Counted from the stretch's first letter, positions 7,298 through 13,856 are shown. The stretch is 13,856 nucleotides of DNA from WS-2 sp036507005 (GCA_036507005.1 DASXQT010000030.1:1-13856), one strand, 5' to 3'. Program-made: numbers and translations. Notes: generated by a model not told the origin, from the sequence alone.

Positions 7298-7327
7298 TTG
7301 CCCTTCCCGAATCGCCCGGGCTAGACT
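7298..7327 (+). promoter_or_regulatory. Promoter of the ferredoxin-HD operon
   Basis: TTGCCC (7298-7303), an 18-bp spacer and TAGACT (7322-7327). The start would be near 7334, giving a leader of about 65 nt that ends in the GGAGG ribosome site. The GGGCTAGA context around the -10 box is shared with the trxB promoter. Confidence 0.65.
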
Positions 7328-7398
7328 CGCGGGCGGTCTTCGAGGGCCACTCCTGCGCGGCCCCGCGCCTGCGCCGATCCCATTCGCCGGAGGATGAG

Positions 7399-7638
7399 AT
7401 GCCGTTCGTCATCGCCGAGCCCTGCATCGGGGTGAAGGACAAGTCGTGCGTCGAGGTCTGCCCGGTGAACTGCATCTACGAGGGCGAGGACCAGTACTAC
7501 ATCCACCCCGACGAGTGCATCGACTGCCAGGCCTGCGAAGCGGCCTGCCCGGTGCAGGCGATCTTCCCGGACAACGGCGTCCCCGAGAAGTGGCGCAACT
7601 ACATCACGAAGAACAAAGACCACTTCTCGGCCCCATGA
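7399..7638 (+). CDS. fdxA: 7Fe ferredoxin ([3Fe-4S][4Fe-4S])
   Basis: A 79-aa cytoplasmic electron carrier. The cysteine pattern is that of Azotobacter/Thermus-type seven-iron ferredoxins: Cys9, Cys17 and Cys21 with Cys50 suit the [3Fe-4S] cluster, and Cys25 with Cys40, Cys43 and Cys46 suits the [4Fe-4S] cluster. The segments CIGVKDKSCVEVCPVNCIY and IHPDECIDCQACEAACP are near-canonical. The C-terminus (VPEKWRNYITKN) also matches the short FdxA form without a long tail. The ATG at 7399 is chosen because GGAGG (7389-7393) lies 5 nt upstream; the reading frame continues to 7258 without support. It is the first gene of an operon: its stop overlaps the HD-protein start in ATGA. Redox partners are not evident. 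Confidence 0.95.
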   Translation: MPFVIAEPCIGVKDKSCVEVCPVNCIYEGEDQYYIHPDECIDCQACEAACPVQAIFPDNGVPEKWRNYITKNKDHFSAP

Positions 7639-8204
7639 CGGTCGAGGCCCTCCCGAGCCGGGAGCAGGCGGTCGCGCTGCTCCACGAGTGGGTCGCGAAT
7701 CCCAACCTCCGCAAGCACTGCTACGCGGTCGAGGCGGCGATGCGCGCCTACGCCCGCAAGCTCGGGGAGGACGAGGACCGCTGGGGGCTCACCGGCCTGA
7801 TCCACGACTTCGACTGGGAGCGTCACCCCGACGCCGAGCGCCACCCGGTTGAGGGCGTGGCGGTGCTGCGCGAGCGCGGCTGGCCTGGCGAGATCTGCCG
7901 CGCGATCCTCGGCCACGCCACCTACACCGGCGTGCCGCGCGACACGGCCATGGCGCGCGCCCTGTTCGCATGCGACGAGCTGACCGGGTTCCTGACCGCG
8001 TGCGCGCTCGTGACCCCGGGCAAGTCGCTCGATCAGGTCGAGGTCGCGTCGGTGAAGAAGAAGATGAAGCGCGTGGACTTCGCGCGCAACGTGAACCGCG
8101 ACGACATCGTCCGGGGTGCTTCCGAATTCGGCGTGGACCTGGACGAGCACATCGCGTTCACGATCGAGGCGATGCGCGGCGCGAGCGGCGAGATCGGCCT
8201 CTAG
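7635..8204 (+). CDS. HD-domain metal-dependent phosphohydrolase-like protein
   Basis: A 189-aa cytoplasmic protein of the HD superfamily. The metal-binding pattern is complete: His28 (RKHCYAVE), His57-Asp58 (LIHDFDWE) and Asp114 (FACDELTG), with further conserved His70 and His94. HD proteins hydrolyse phosphate esters such as nucleotides or cyclic nucleotides; this short, stand-alone form has no assigned substrate. A basic Val-Lys-Lys-Lys-Met-Lys stretch follows the domain at about residue 139. The ATG at 7635 overlaps the ferredoxin stop by 4 bases (ATGA), so translation is coupled and the two genes share a promoter. Whether the coupling to a ferredoxin is functional is unknown. Confidence 0.88.
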   Translation: MTVEALPSREQAVALLHEWVANPNLRKHCYAVEAAMRAYARKLGEDEDRWGLTGLIHDFDWERHPDAERHPVEGVAVLRERGWPGEICRAILGHATYTGVPRDTAMARALFACDELTGFLTACALVTPGKSLDQVEVASVKKKMKRVDFARNVNRDDIVRGASEFGVDLDEHIAFTIEAMRGASGEIGL

Positions 8205-8220
8205 CCGGCGCCCCGGCGCC
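8205..8220. repeat. Tandem 8-bp repeat forming a hairpin after the HD gene
   Basis: CCGGCGCC occurs twice in tandem directly after the TAG stop. The copies also fold as GGCGCC-CC-GGCGCC. No T-tract follows, so it is at most a weak 3'-end structure. Confidence 0.45.
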
Positions 8221-8226
8221 AGAAAT

Positions 8227-8297
8227 GCCGAAGCCAGATCGAATCGCGTGATCCGGGGATTTGGCGTCCCGGAGCAGGCATCCCATCCGGCTTCGGC
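8227..8297. repeat. Nested inverted repeats in the spacer before the kinase gene
   Basis: GCCGAAGCC (8227-8235) pairs perfectly with GGCTTCGGC (8289-8297). Inside it TCCGGG (8252-8257) pairs with CCCGGA (8268-8273) around a 10-nt loop. The whole could fold into a two-level stem. A TTTT run follows at 8308-8311, 10 nt after the stem, which is too far for a standard terminator. No known RNA family is recognised. Confidence 0.4.
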
Positions 8298-8348
8298 TCA
8301 CTGCATCTTTTGGCCGGCGGTTCCCCGTAGAGGTCCCGCACACGGCCG

Positions 8349-8369
8349 AGCCCACTGTGTCCGTGGGCT
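8349..8369. repeat. 7-bp perfect hairpin in the same spacer
   Basis: AGCCCAC (8349-8355) pairs with GTGGGCT (8363-8369) around the loop TGTGTCC. It lies about 75 bp upstream of the AT-rich repeat near the kinase promoter. No function can be assigned. The rest of 8205-8578 shows no credible gene. Confidence 0.35.
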
Positions 8370-8444
8370 GCGTTCGCGCCGGGGTCTGACTGCACCCTCA
8401 GCGTCGGCCGCATTCCACGCCCGGCGACGCGGCGCGTCAACGAA

Positions 8445-8478
8445 AATTTCGTCCAGGCCCGCGAAATTCTCTTAGCAT
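8445..8478 (+). promoter_or_regulatory. Operator-like inverted repeat with promoter for the kinase gene
   Basis: AATTTCG (8445-8451) and CGAAATT (8462-8468) are a perfect 7-bp inverted repeat with a 10-bp centre. It stands out as an AT-rich island. It overlaps a candidate promoter, TCGTCC (8449-8454), 18-bp spacer, TAGCAT (8473-8478). This geometry would let a dimeric repressor block RNA polymerase. A second possible promoter is CTGACT-N17-TACCTT at 8492-8520. Neither -35 box is strong. Confidence 0.4.
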
Positions 8479-8578
8479 CGGCCGTGCCGCGCTGACTTCG
8501 GGCGCGAACGGGTTTACCTTCATGAACCCGCCGCGCGTCCCGGGGTGATCGGACGTGTCGGCACCCGGAGGATTCTCG

Positions 8579-11500
8579 ATGGCCGAGTCAGGAGACGGAG
8601 CCCGGCGGTCCCGGTCCGGCCGCGCCTCGCGCGCGAGCCGCCGCGGCCGGGCGGAGCGCCCCGCGTCCGCGGTGCGCCGCGGCTCGCTCGGCCCCTACCT
8701 CCTCCAGGGCGAGATCGGCCGCGGCGGCATGGGCGTGGTCTACCTGGCGCGCGACACGCGGCTCGATCGCGAGGTCGCGATCAAGATGCTGCCCGAGGAC
8801 GTGGGGAAGGACCCCGAGCAGCTCGCCCGCTTCCGGCGCGAGGCGCGCCTGCTCGCGCTCCTCAACCATCCCAACATCGCGACGATCTACGGAATCGAGC
8901 AGTCCGAAAGCGGCGAGCGCTTCCTGATCCTCGAGCGGCTCGAGGGCGAGACCCTCGCGCGGCGCCTCAAGAGCGGGCCGCTCCCGCTCGAGGAGGCGGT
9001 CGCGGTGTGCGCGCAGATCGCCGAGGCGCTCGAGGCCGCGCACGAGCGCAACGTCGTGCACCGCGATCTCAAGCCGGGCAACGTGATGCTGCTGCCGCGC
9101 GGGCGCGTCAAGGTGCTGGACTTCGGGCTCGCCAAGCACATCGCGGGCCCTGCGCCCCGCGACGGCGCGCCGCCTCCGCGCGACGCCTCGCGCCTCACCG
9201 AGGCCGGGACCGTGCTCGGCACGCCGGGATACATGGCGCCCGAGCAGGTGCTCGGGCTGCCGCACGATCGCCGCGCCGACGTGTTCGCGTTCGGCTGCGT
9301 GCTCTACGAGTGCCTGGCCGGGCGTCCCGCCTTCGCCGGCGACAACCCGACCACGATCACCGCGGCCGTGCTGGCCGGCGCGCCCGCCTGGGCGGCGCTC
9401 CCGGAAGGGACTCCGCAGCCGATCCGCGAACTGATCGAGCGCTGCCTCGAGAAGGACCCCGAGGCCCGGCCCGGCGATCTGGCCGAGGCGCGAGCGGCCC
9501 TCGACCAGGCCCGCCGGCGCGAGTGGCTCTCGACCGCGCGCGGCTTCGCCGCCCCGCCGGTCACCCCGCAGAACCTGCCGCGCCAGCTCACCAGCTTCAT
9601 CGGGCGCGAGCGCGAGCTCGCGCAGTGCGCGGCGCTGCTCGAGCGCGCCGCGCTCCTCACCCTGGCCGGCGCGGGCGGCTGCGGCAAGACCCGGCTCGCC
9701 CTGCGCCTGGCCGAGGCGCGGATCGCCCAGCATCCCGGCGGCGTCTGGTTCGTGGACCTCGCGCCGCTCGCCGATCCGGCGCGCGTGCCGCACGTGGTGG
9801 CGGCCGCGGTCGGCGTGCGCGAGGAGCCGGGCAAGACGCCGGTCGAGACTCTGTGCGCCGCGCTGGCCACGCGCCGCGCGCTGCTCGTGCTCGACAACTG
9901 CGAGCACGTGCTCGGCGCGTGCGCCGAGCTGGTCGAGGCGCTGCTCGGCGCCTGCCCCGAGCTCAAGCTCGTGGCCACGAGCCGCGAGGGACTGGGCGTG
10001 CCGGGCGAGCAGGCCTTCGCGGTGCCGACGCTCTCGGTGCCGCCTCCCGCCGCCGCGCCCGACGCCGTGCGGCTCTCGACCTACGAGTCGGTCGCGCTGT
10101 TCGCGGATCGCGCTGCGCTGGTGCAGCCCGGCTTCACGCTCGACGACGCGCGCGCCGCGGTGGTGGCCGAGATCTGCCGCCGGCTCGACGGCATCCCGCT
10201 CGCGATCGAGCTGGCCGCGGCGCGCGTGCGCGTGCTCGCGGTGGAGGAGATCCACGCCCGGCTCGACGACCGCTTCCGCCTGCTCACCGGCGGCAGCCGG
10301 ACCGCGCTGCCGCGGCACCAGACGCTGCGCGCCACGCTGCAGTGGAGCTACGACCATCTCGAGGTCTCCGAGCAGCGGCTGTTCCGCGCGCTCGCCGCGT
10401 TCAGCGGGGGATGGACGCTCGAGGCGGCGGCCGAGGTGTGCGGCGCGGGCCCCGACGAGTTCTTCGAGGTGCTCGACCTGCTCGCGCGCCTGGTGGACAA
10501 GTCGATGGCGATCGTGGCGCGCGAGGGGCCGGGGGAGTCGCGCTACCGCCTGCTCGAGACCATGCGCCAGTACGCGCTCGAGAAGCTCGACGAGGCGGGC
10601 GAGGGCGCGAGCCTGCGCGACCGGCACCTCGGCTACTTCCTGGCGCTCGCCGAGGCCGCCGAGCCGCGGCTGTGGGGCGCGGACCAGGCGGCGTGGCTCG
10701 CGCGCCTCGAGGTCGAGCACGAGAACCTGATCGGCGCGCTCGGGTGGTGCGAGCGGGCGGAAGGGGGCGCCGCCAAGGCGGTGCGCCTGGCCGGCTCGCT
10801 GTGGAGGTTCTGGACCATCCACGGGCACTACCGGCTCGGGCGGCGCGCGCTGGCCGAGGCGCTCCAGCGCGAAGGCGGCGCGGAGCCGAACGTGGCGCGC
10901 GCCCGCGCGCTCTACGGCGCCGGCTACCTCGCGCTCTGGCAGGGCGAGGAGGCCGCGGCGCGGCCGCTGTTCGAGGAGAGCCTGGGGATCTCGCGCGCCT
11001 GCGGCGACCGCCAGGGCGAGGCGCGGGCGCTCTCGGGCCTCGGGCTCGCGGCCAAGGGGCGCGGCGACTACGAAGCCGCGCGCTCGCTCTACGAGCAAAG
11101 CCTCGCGCTCTCCCGCGAGGTGGACGACAAGCGCGGCATGGCGGCGGTCCTCAACAACCTGGGCGCGCTCGCCTGGGCGCAGTCCGACTTCGCGGCCGCG
11201 GGCCCGCTCTACGAGGAGGGCTGCCGCTACGGCCGCGAGGCCGGCGACGGCGACCTCACCGTGGTGACGCTCACCGGCGTGGGCTGGATCTCGCTCCAGC
11301 TCGGCGACCGGCAGGTGGCGCGCGCGCGCCTCACCGAATGCGTGCGGCTGGTGAAGGAGCTGGGCGCCAAGCTGCGCGGGGCCTTCGCGCTCGAAGCCGT
11401 GGCCGCGCTGGCCCGGTCGCTGGGCGAAGTGGGACGCGCGGCGCGGCTCTACGGTGCGGCGCAGGCGCTGCGCGAGGCGATCGGCTCCCCGCCCGACCGG

Positions 11501-11701
11501 TCCTGGGGCGAGGCGCACGCCGCGATCGCGGAGGGTATCCGCCACGAGCTCGGCGAGGAGTCGTTCGCGCGGCGCTGGGCGTCGGGCCGCGCGCTCGGCT
11601 TCGAGCCGGCGAACGAGTACGCGCTCGAGTGGCTGGAGCGCGGGCCAGAGCCCGTGCTCGCCGCCGAGGCCGCGGAGGGAGAGGAGCGCGGACCGGGCTA
11701 G
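8579..11701 (+). CDS. Ser/Thr protein kinase fused to STAND ATPase and TPR sensor
   Basis: A 1040-aa soluble signalling protein. An Arg/Ser-rich start (1-35) leads to a Hanks-type kinase (about 40-310): Gly loop GRGGMG (47-52), Lys69 in VAIKM, catalytic HRDLKPGN (161-168), DFG (181-183) and APE (220-222). All are intact, so it should be active. A STAND/AfsR-like ATPase starts at FIGRERELA (340-348), with Walker A GAGGCGKT (364-371), Walker B LLVLDN (435-440), the sensor VATSREGLGVPGE, GIPLAIELAAARV and a winged-helix part. TPR-like repeats fill about 690-960. No membrane helix or C-terminal DNA-binding domain is seen. The order resembles mycobacterial PknK. The ATG at 8579 is chosen over GTG 8555 because GGAGG (8567-8571) is 7 nt upstream. 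The ligand and phosphorylation targets are unknown. Confidence 0.93.
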   Translation: MAESGDGARRSRSGRASRASRRGRAERPASAVRRGSLGPYLLQGEIGRGGMGVVYLARDTRLDREVAIKMLPEDVGKDPEQLARFRREARLLALLNHPNIATIYGIEQSESGERFLILERLEGETLARRLKSGPLPLEEAVAVCAQIAEALEAAHERNVVHRDLKPGNVMLLPRGRVKVLDFGLAKHIAGPAPRDGAPPPRDASRLTEAGTVLGTPGYMAPEQVLGLPHDRRADVFAFGCVLYECLAGRPAFAGDNPTTITAAVLAGAPAWAALPEGTPQPIRELIERCLEKDPEARPGDLAEARAALDQARRREWLSTARGFAAPPVTPQNLPRQLTSFIGRERELAQCAALLERAALLTLAGAGGCGKTRLALRLAEARIAQHPGGVWFVDLAPLADPARVPHVVAAAVGVREEPGKTPVETLCAALATRRALLVLDNCEHVLGACAELVEALLGACPELKLVATSREGLGVPGEQAFAVPTLSVPPPAAAPDAVRLSTYESVALFADRAALVQPGFTLDDARAAVVAEICRRLDGIPLAIELAAARVRVLAVEEIHARLDDRFRLLTGGSRTALPRHQTLRATLQWSYDHLEVSEQRLFRALAAFSGGWTLEAAAEVCGAGPDEFFEVLDLLARLVDKSMAIVAREGPGESRYRLLETMRQYALEKLDEAGEGASLRDRHLGYFLALAEAAEPRLWGADQAAWLARLEVEHENLIGALGWCERAEGGAAKAVRLAGSLWRFWTIHGHYRLGRRALAEALQREGGAEPNVARARALYGAGYLALWQGEEAAARPLFEESLGISRACGDRQGEARALSGLGLAAKGRGDYEAARSLYEQSLALSREVDDKRGMAAVLNNLGALAWAQSDFAAAGPLYEEGCRYGREAGDGDLTVVTLTGVGWISLQLGDRQVARARLTECVRLVKELGAKLRGAFALEAVAALARSLGEVGRAARLYGAAQALREAIGSPPDRSWGEAHAAIAEGIRHELGEESFARRWASGRALGFEPANEYALEWLERGPEPVLAAEAAEGEERGPG

Positions 11702-12261
11702 GCTGCCGCCCGCCGCCTCCGCAGCAGCGCCGCTCCTCCGGCGAGCGCCAGCAGTCCCATGAGCGCCGCGATCAGGGCCGGTCTCGACCCGGGCACGCCC
11801 GTCCCCCCGGGCTTGTAGTCCGTGGGGACCGCGGGGGCGATGCTGTCGCCGGTTGCGTTCGCATAGAAGGAGCGCTTGGTGATGATCGCGTTCCCGGTGG
11901 TCGAGAGGTTCATCACGCAGAAGTCGCCCGAGGCGACGCACGCCGTGGGCCACACCACCAGGAACGTGTCGGCGGAGGTGCTCACCACGGGCGCGCCGCA
12001 CGAGGGCGCGTTCACGAACATGCTCGCGCTCAGCACCGGGGGATTCAGCGTCATGTTCGGGCCGAAGGTGATCTGGGTGATGACGCCCCGGAGCCGCGTG
12101 GCGCCGCCCGGTCCCAGCACCTCCATGCCCGATTTCGGCTCGGTCCCGAGAGGCCTCGTGTACTTCACGTACTTCTGAGCGCCGGCCCACGCGCCGGAGA
12201 CGCCCAGGACGAGCATGGCGGTCGCGGCCGCCGGGATCGCGATTCGGCTGAACGGTTTCAT
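11698..12261 (-). CDS. Small exported protein with C-terminal membrane anchor and Arg tail
   Basis: A 187-aa protein of unknown function. It has a signal peptide (Lys/Arg start, hydrophobic 8-24, cleavage likely after AWA at 26). A polar domain of about 125 residues has three Cys (88, 108, 115) and Gly/Pro/Thr-rich beta-like sequence. It ends in a tripartite tail: PGGTGVPGSR, a hydrophobic helix (162-180) and RRRR (181-184). This layout resembles PEP-CTERM-like sorting signals, although the exact signature motif is not one I recognise. The ATG at 12261 is preceded by GAAAGGGG at 7 nt spacing; the upstream in-frame ATG at 12321 has no such site. Its TAG stop overlaps the kinase stop in the palindrome CTAG. 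It probably sits on the cell surface or in the periplasm. Confidence 0.75.
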   Translation of the reverse strand: MKPFSRIAIPAAATAMLVLGVSGAWAGAQKYVKYTRPLGTEPKSGMEVLGPGGATRLRGVITQITFGPNMTLNPPVLSASMFVNAPSCGAPVVSTSADTFLVVWPTACVASGDFCVMNLSTTGNAIITKRSFYANATGDSIAPAVPTDYKPGGTGVPGSRPALIAALMGLLALAGGAALLRRRRAAA

Positions 12262-12347
12262 GGCTTGGCCCCTTTCCATCCGCCCGCTTGTTTGGCCCGG
12301 GGACTGCGACGCGGCGGTCACGGGTGAACCCCGTCGCTCCGCGGGGG

Positions 12348-12367
12348 AAAGGGCCGAGCGTCGGCCC
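12348..12367 (-). terminator. Hairpin with TTT tail: dnaE terminator or leader attenuator
   Basis: On the minus strand GGGCCGA and TCGGCCC form a perfect 7-bp stem with a 3-nt loop, followed at once by TTTCCCCC. It lies about 70 nt past the stop of the polymerase gene. If the promoter at 12412-12439 is used, the hairpin falls in the leader of the exported-protein gene and could attenuate it. Confidence 0.45.
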
Positions 12368-12411
12368 CGGCGCCGGAGGGCGCGCGGGGAAGCGGCTCGA
12401 CCTCGGCTCCA

Positions 12412-12439
12412 ATGGTAGACCAGCCGCGGCGTCCGTCAA
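12412..12439 (-). promoter_or_regulatory. Candidate promoter of the exported-protein gene
   Basis: On the minus strand TTGACG (12434-12439), a 16-bp spacer and TACCAT (12412-12417). The -35 box contains the TGA stop codon of the polymerase gene. The spacer is shorter than at the other promoters here, and the leader would be about 144 nt, so support is moderate. Confidence 0.4.
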
Positions 12440-13856
12440 TGGTCGAGTGCCGCGGCCTCGATCTCCGCCCCGGCGGCGGCATTGCGGCCCTGGGGCGCGC
12501 CCGCGACGGGCGAGGCGCCGACTAGGGCCGCGCCGGTGACGGTCACGGTGACCGCCCCCAGCGTCTCCTCGACCCGTCCCTCGACCCGCAGCGCCTGCCC
12601 GCGCACGGCGCGCGCGAGCGCGCGGTAGGCGGGCGGGAACAGCACGCACTCGGCCAGCCCGCTGCGGTCGGCGAGGGTGAGGAAGAGCATCGCCTCCCCG
12701 CGCGCGGTCTCGACGCGGCGCGTGGCGCACGGCAGCCCGACCAGCGCCACGCGCCGGCCCACGTGCGCGGCGAGCGCGGCCGCGGGGACCGCCCCGCACC
12801 GCGCGGACGGGTGCACGAGCACGTCGAGCGGGTGGGCGCTGAACCACAGGCCGGAAGCCCGGCATTCGCCGCGCACGCGCTCGGCGGCATCGAACTCGGG
12901 CAGCTCGGGCACGGCGAGCGGAGAGACGGCGCGCGGGAGCAGCGACGCGTCGGCGGCGCGGGGCGCCGGACGCCCGGAGCGGCGCCGGCGCGCGTCGGTG
13001 ACGCGCGCCTCGAGCAGCAGCGAAGGGCGCGTGCGCCCGGTCCCGTCGAGGGCGCCGGCGAGGATCAGCGCCTCGGCCTCGGGCGGGGCGGGACGCACGC
13101 GGTCCGCGAAGTCCGCGAAGCTCGCGAACGGCGCCGCCTCGCGCTCGGTCACGATGCGGTCCGCGGTGGCGCGCGCGAGCCCGAACACGCACGACAGCCC
13201 GACGCGCACGGCGGGGCGCGGGACGGTCTCCAGCCGCGCGTCCCACGCCGAGCGCAGCACGCAGGGCGGGCGGAACTCGACGCCGTGGCGGCGCAGGTCC
13301 TCGACGTGCACCCAGGTGGCGTACATGCCGGCGTGGTGGTTGAGGATCCCCACCGCCCACTCGGCCGGGAAGCGCGTCTTGAGATAGGCGCTCTGCCAGC
13401 CCAGGGCGCCGTAGCCGGCGGCGTGGGCCTTGCAGAAGGCGTAGGCGGCGAAGCGCGTGAGGTCGCGCCACACGGCGCGCGCGGAATCCTGGTCCACGCC
13501 GGCGCGCACCGCCTGCGCGACGAACCCGCCCTCGAGTGAGCGGAACTCCTCGTCGCCCCGCGCCGCGCCGATCGCGCGCCGGAGGTCGTCGCCCTCGGCG
13601 AGCGAGAGCCCGGCGACCGCGGCCGCTACCGCCATCACGTCCTCCTCGTAGAGCATCACGCCGTAGGCGGATCCGAGCACGCGCGCAAGCCGCGGGTGCG
13701 CGAAGGCCGGCGGCTCGAGACCGCGGCGCCGCCGGCAGTAGGCCTCCTTCATTCCCGACTCCGCCGCGCCCGGCCGCACCAGGGCCACGGCCGCGATCGT
13801 GTCCTCGAGCGTGCGCGCCTCGAGCATGCGCAGCAGGTGGTGCATCGCCGGCGACT
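12436..13856 (-). CDS. dnaE: C-family DNA polymerase III alpha subunit, accessory DnaE type (5' end beyond window)
   Basis: The C-terminal 473 codons of a bacterial replicative-type polymerase; the frame runs off the right edge, so the PHP and palm domains are missing. Visible parts are TLEDTIAAVALVRPG (the conserved EDxIAxxALxRPG segment), YGVMLYEEDVMAVA and LRRAIG of the fingers, and YAFCKAHAAGYGALGWQSAYLK before the helix-hairpin-helix region. An OB-fold lies near the end (about residues 370-450 from the Met at 13845). Main DnaE enzymes have YQEQVM and RRAMGKK where this has YEEDVM and RRAIGAAR. This points to a second, damage-inducible or error-prone paralogue (DnaE2/ImuC-like or a related accessory clade) rather than the main replicase. 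No imuA, imuB or lexA site is seen within the window. Confidence 0.88.
   Translation of the reverse strand, partial: SPAMHHLLRMLEARTLEDTIAAVALVRPGAAESGMKEAYCRRRRGLEPPAFAHPRLARVLGSAYGVMLYEEDVMAVAAAVAGLSLAEGDDLRRAIGAARGDEEFRSLEGGFVAQAVRAGVDQDSARAVWRDLTRFAAYAFCKAHAAGYGALGWQSAYLKTRFPAEWAVGILNHHAGMYATWVHVEDLRRHGVEFRPPCVLRSAWDARLETVPRPAVRVGLSCVFGLARATADRIVTEREAAPFASFADFADRVRPAPPEAEALILAGALDGTGRTRPSLLLEARVTDARRRRSGRPAPRAADASLLPRAVSPLAVPELPEFDAAERVRGECRASGLWFSAHPLDVLVHPSARCGAVPAAALAAHVGRRVALVGLPCATRRVETARGEAMLFLTLADRSGLAECVLFPPAYRALARAVRGQALRVEGRVEETLGAVTVTVTGAALVGASPVAGAPQGRNAAAGAEIEAAALDH

Noticed and set aside
8227..8400. Riboswitch or tRNA in the kinase upstream spacer
   Set aside because: I looked for cobalamin and cyclic-di-GMP riboswitch cores and a T-loop; none fits.
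8522..8548. Eight-codon upstream frame (MNPPRVPG) before the kinase start
   Set aside because: It has an ATG and stop in the leader but no ribosome site, and no regulatory codon pattern. It may also lie upstream of, or at, the true transcript start.
8555..8578. GTG at 8555 as the kinase start
   Set aside because: It would add only eight residues, and the GGAGG at 8567-8571 fits the ATG at 8579 with ideal spacing.
8588..13471. Very long open frame (1627 codons) antisense to the kinase gene and part of the polymerase gene
   Set aside because: It runs opposite genes with clear motifs, is Arg/Ala/Gly/Pro-rich without domains, crosses two unrelated genes, and is expected from the codon bias of GC-rich DNA.
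1..13856. CRISPR array, insertion sequence, integrase or prophage
   Set aside because: No regularly spaced repeats, transposase motifs or attachment-site duplications were seen on either strand.

Overview
This is a GC-rich (about 70%) bacterial window with dense genes, short spacers, Shine-Dalgarno starts and sigma70-like promoters. Signal peptides and a MacA/MacB-type exporter suggest a Gram-negative cell. GC content, the serine/threonine kinase fused to a STAND ATPase, and an accessory DnaE fit a soil- or myxobacteria-like proteobacterium or a related uncultured phylum. The sequence alone does not settle the taxon.

Layout, left to right. (1) The left edge cuts trxB (minus strand), which has its own promoter. 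(2) A four-gene minus-strand operon (5210 to 972) encodes a periplasmic adaptor, an ABC ATPase and two different FtsX/MacB-type permeases, spaced 2 to 11 nt apart. (3) A short frameshifted gene remnant lies at 5301-5500. (4) An exported metallo-beta-lactamase-fold hydrolase (minus) faces a DinB-like protein (plus) across a divergent promoter region. DinB ends in a strong intrinsic terminator. (5) A 7Fe ferredoxin and an HD-domain protein form a two-gene plus-strand operon with an ATGA overlap. (6) A 374-bp spacer holds several inverted repeats and a likely operator/promoter. (7) A 1040-aa Ser/Thr kinase-STAND ATPase-TPR protein follows. (8) Its stop codon overlaps the stop of a convergent small exported protein with a C-terminal membrane anchor and Arg tail. 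(9) The right edge cuts an accessory C-family DNA polymerase (DnaE type).

The functions are mostly separate: thiol redox, export across the envelope, electron transfer, signalling, and DNA repair or translesion synthesis. No phage, IS element, CRISPR array, tRNA or rRNA was seen. The most interesting signals are regulatory. At least five upstream regions share a TTGnCC-like box, a 17-18 bp spacer and a TAGaNT-like box. Two neighbouring genes for membrane or exported proteins share a nearly duplicated promoter-to-start module, including 15 identical bases over the start codon. I see no clear undescribed multi-gene system. The kinase-STAND-TPR protein with its operator-like repeat and convergent anchored protein is the best candidate for unknown biology.
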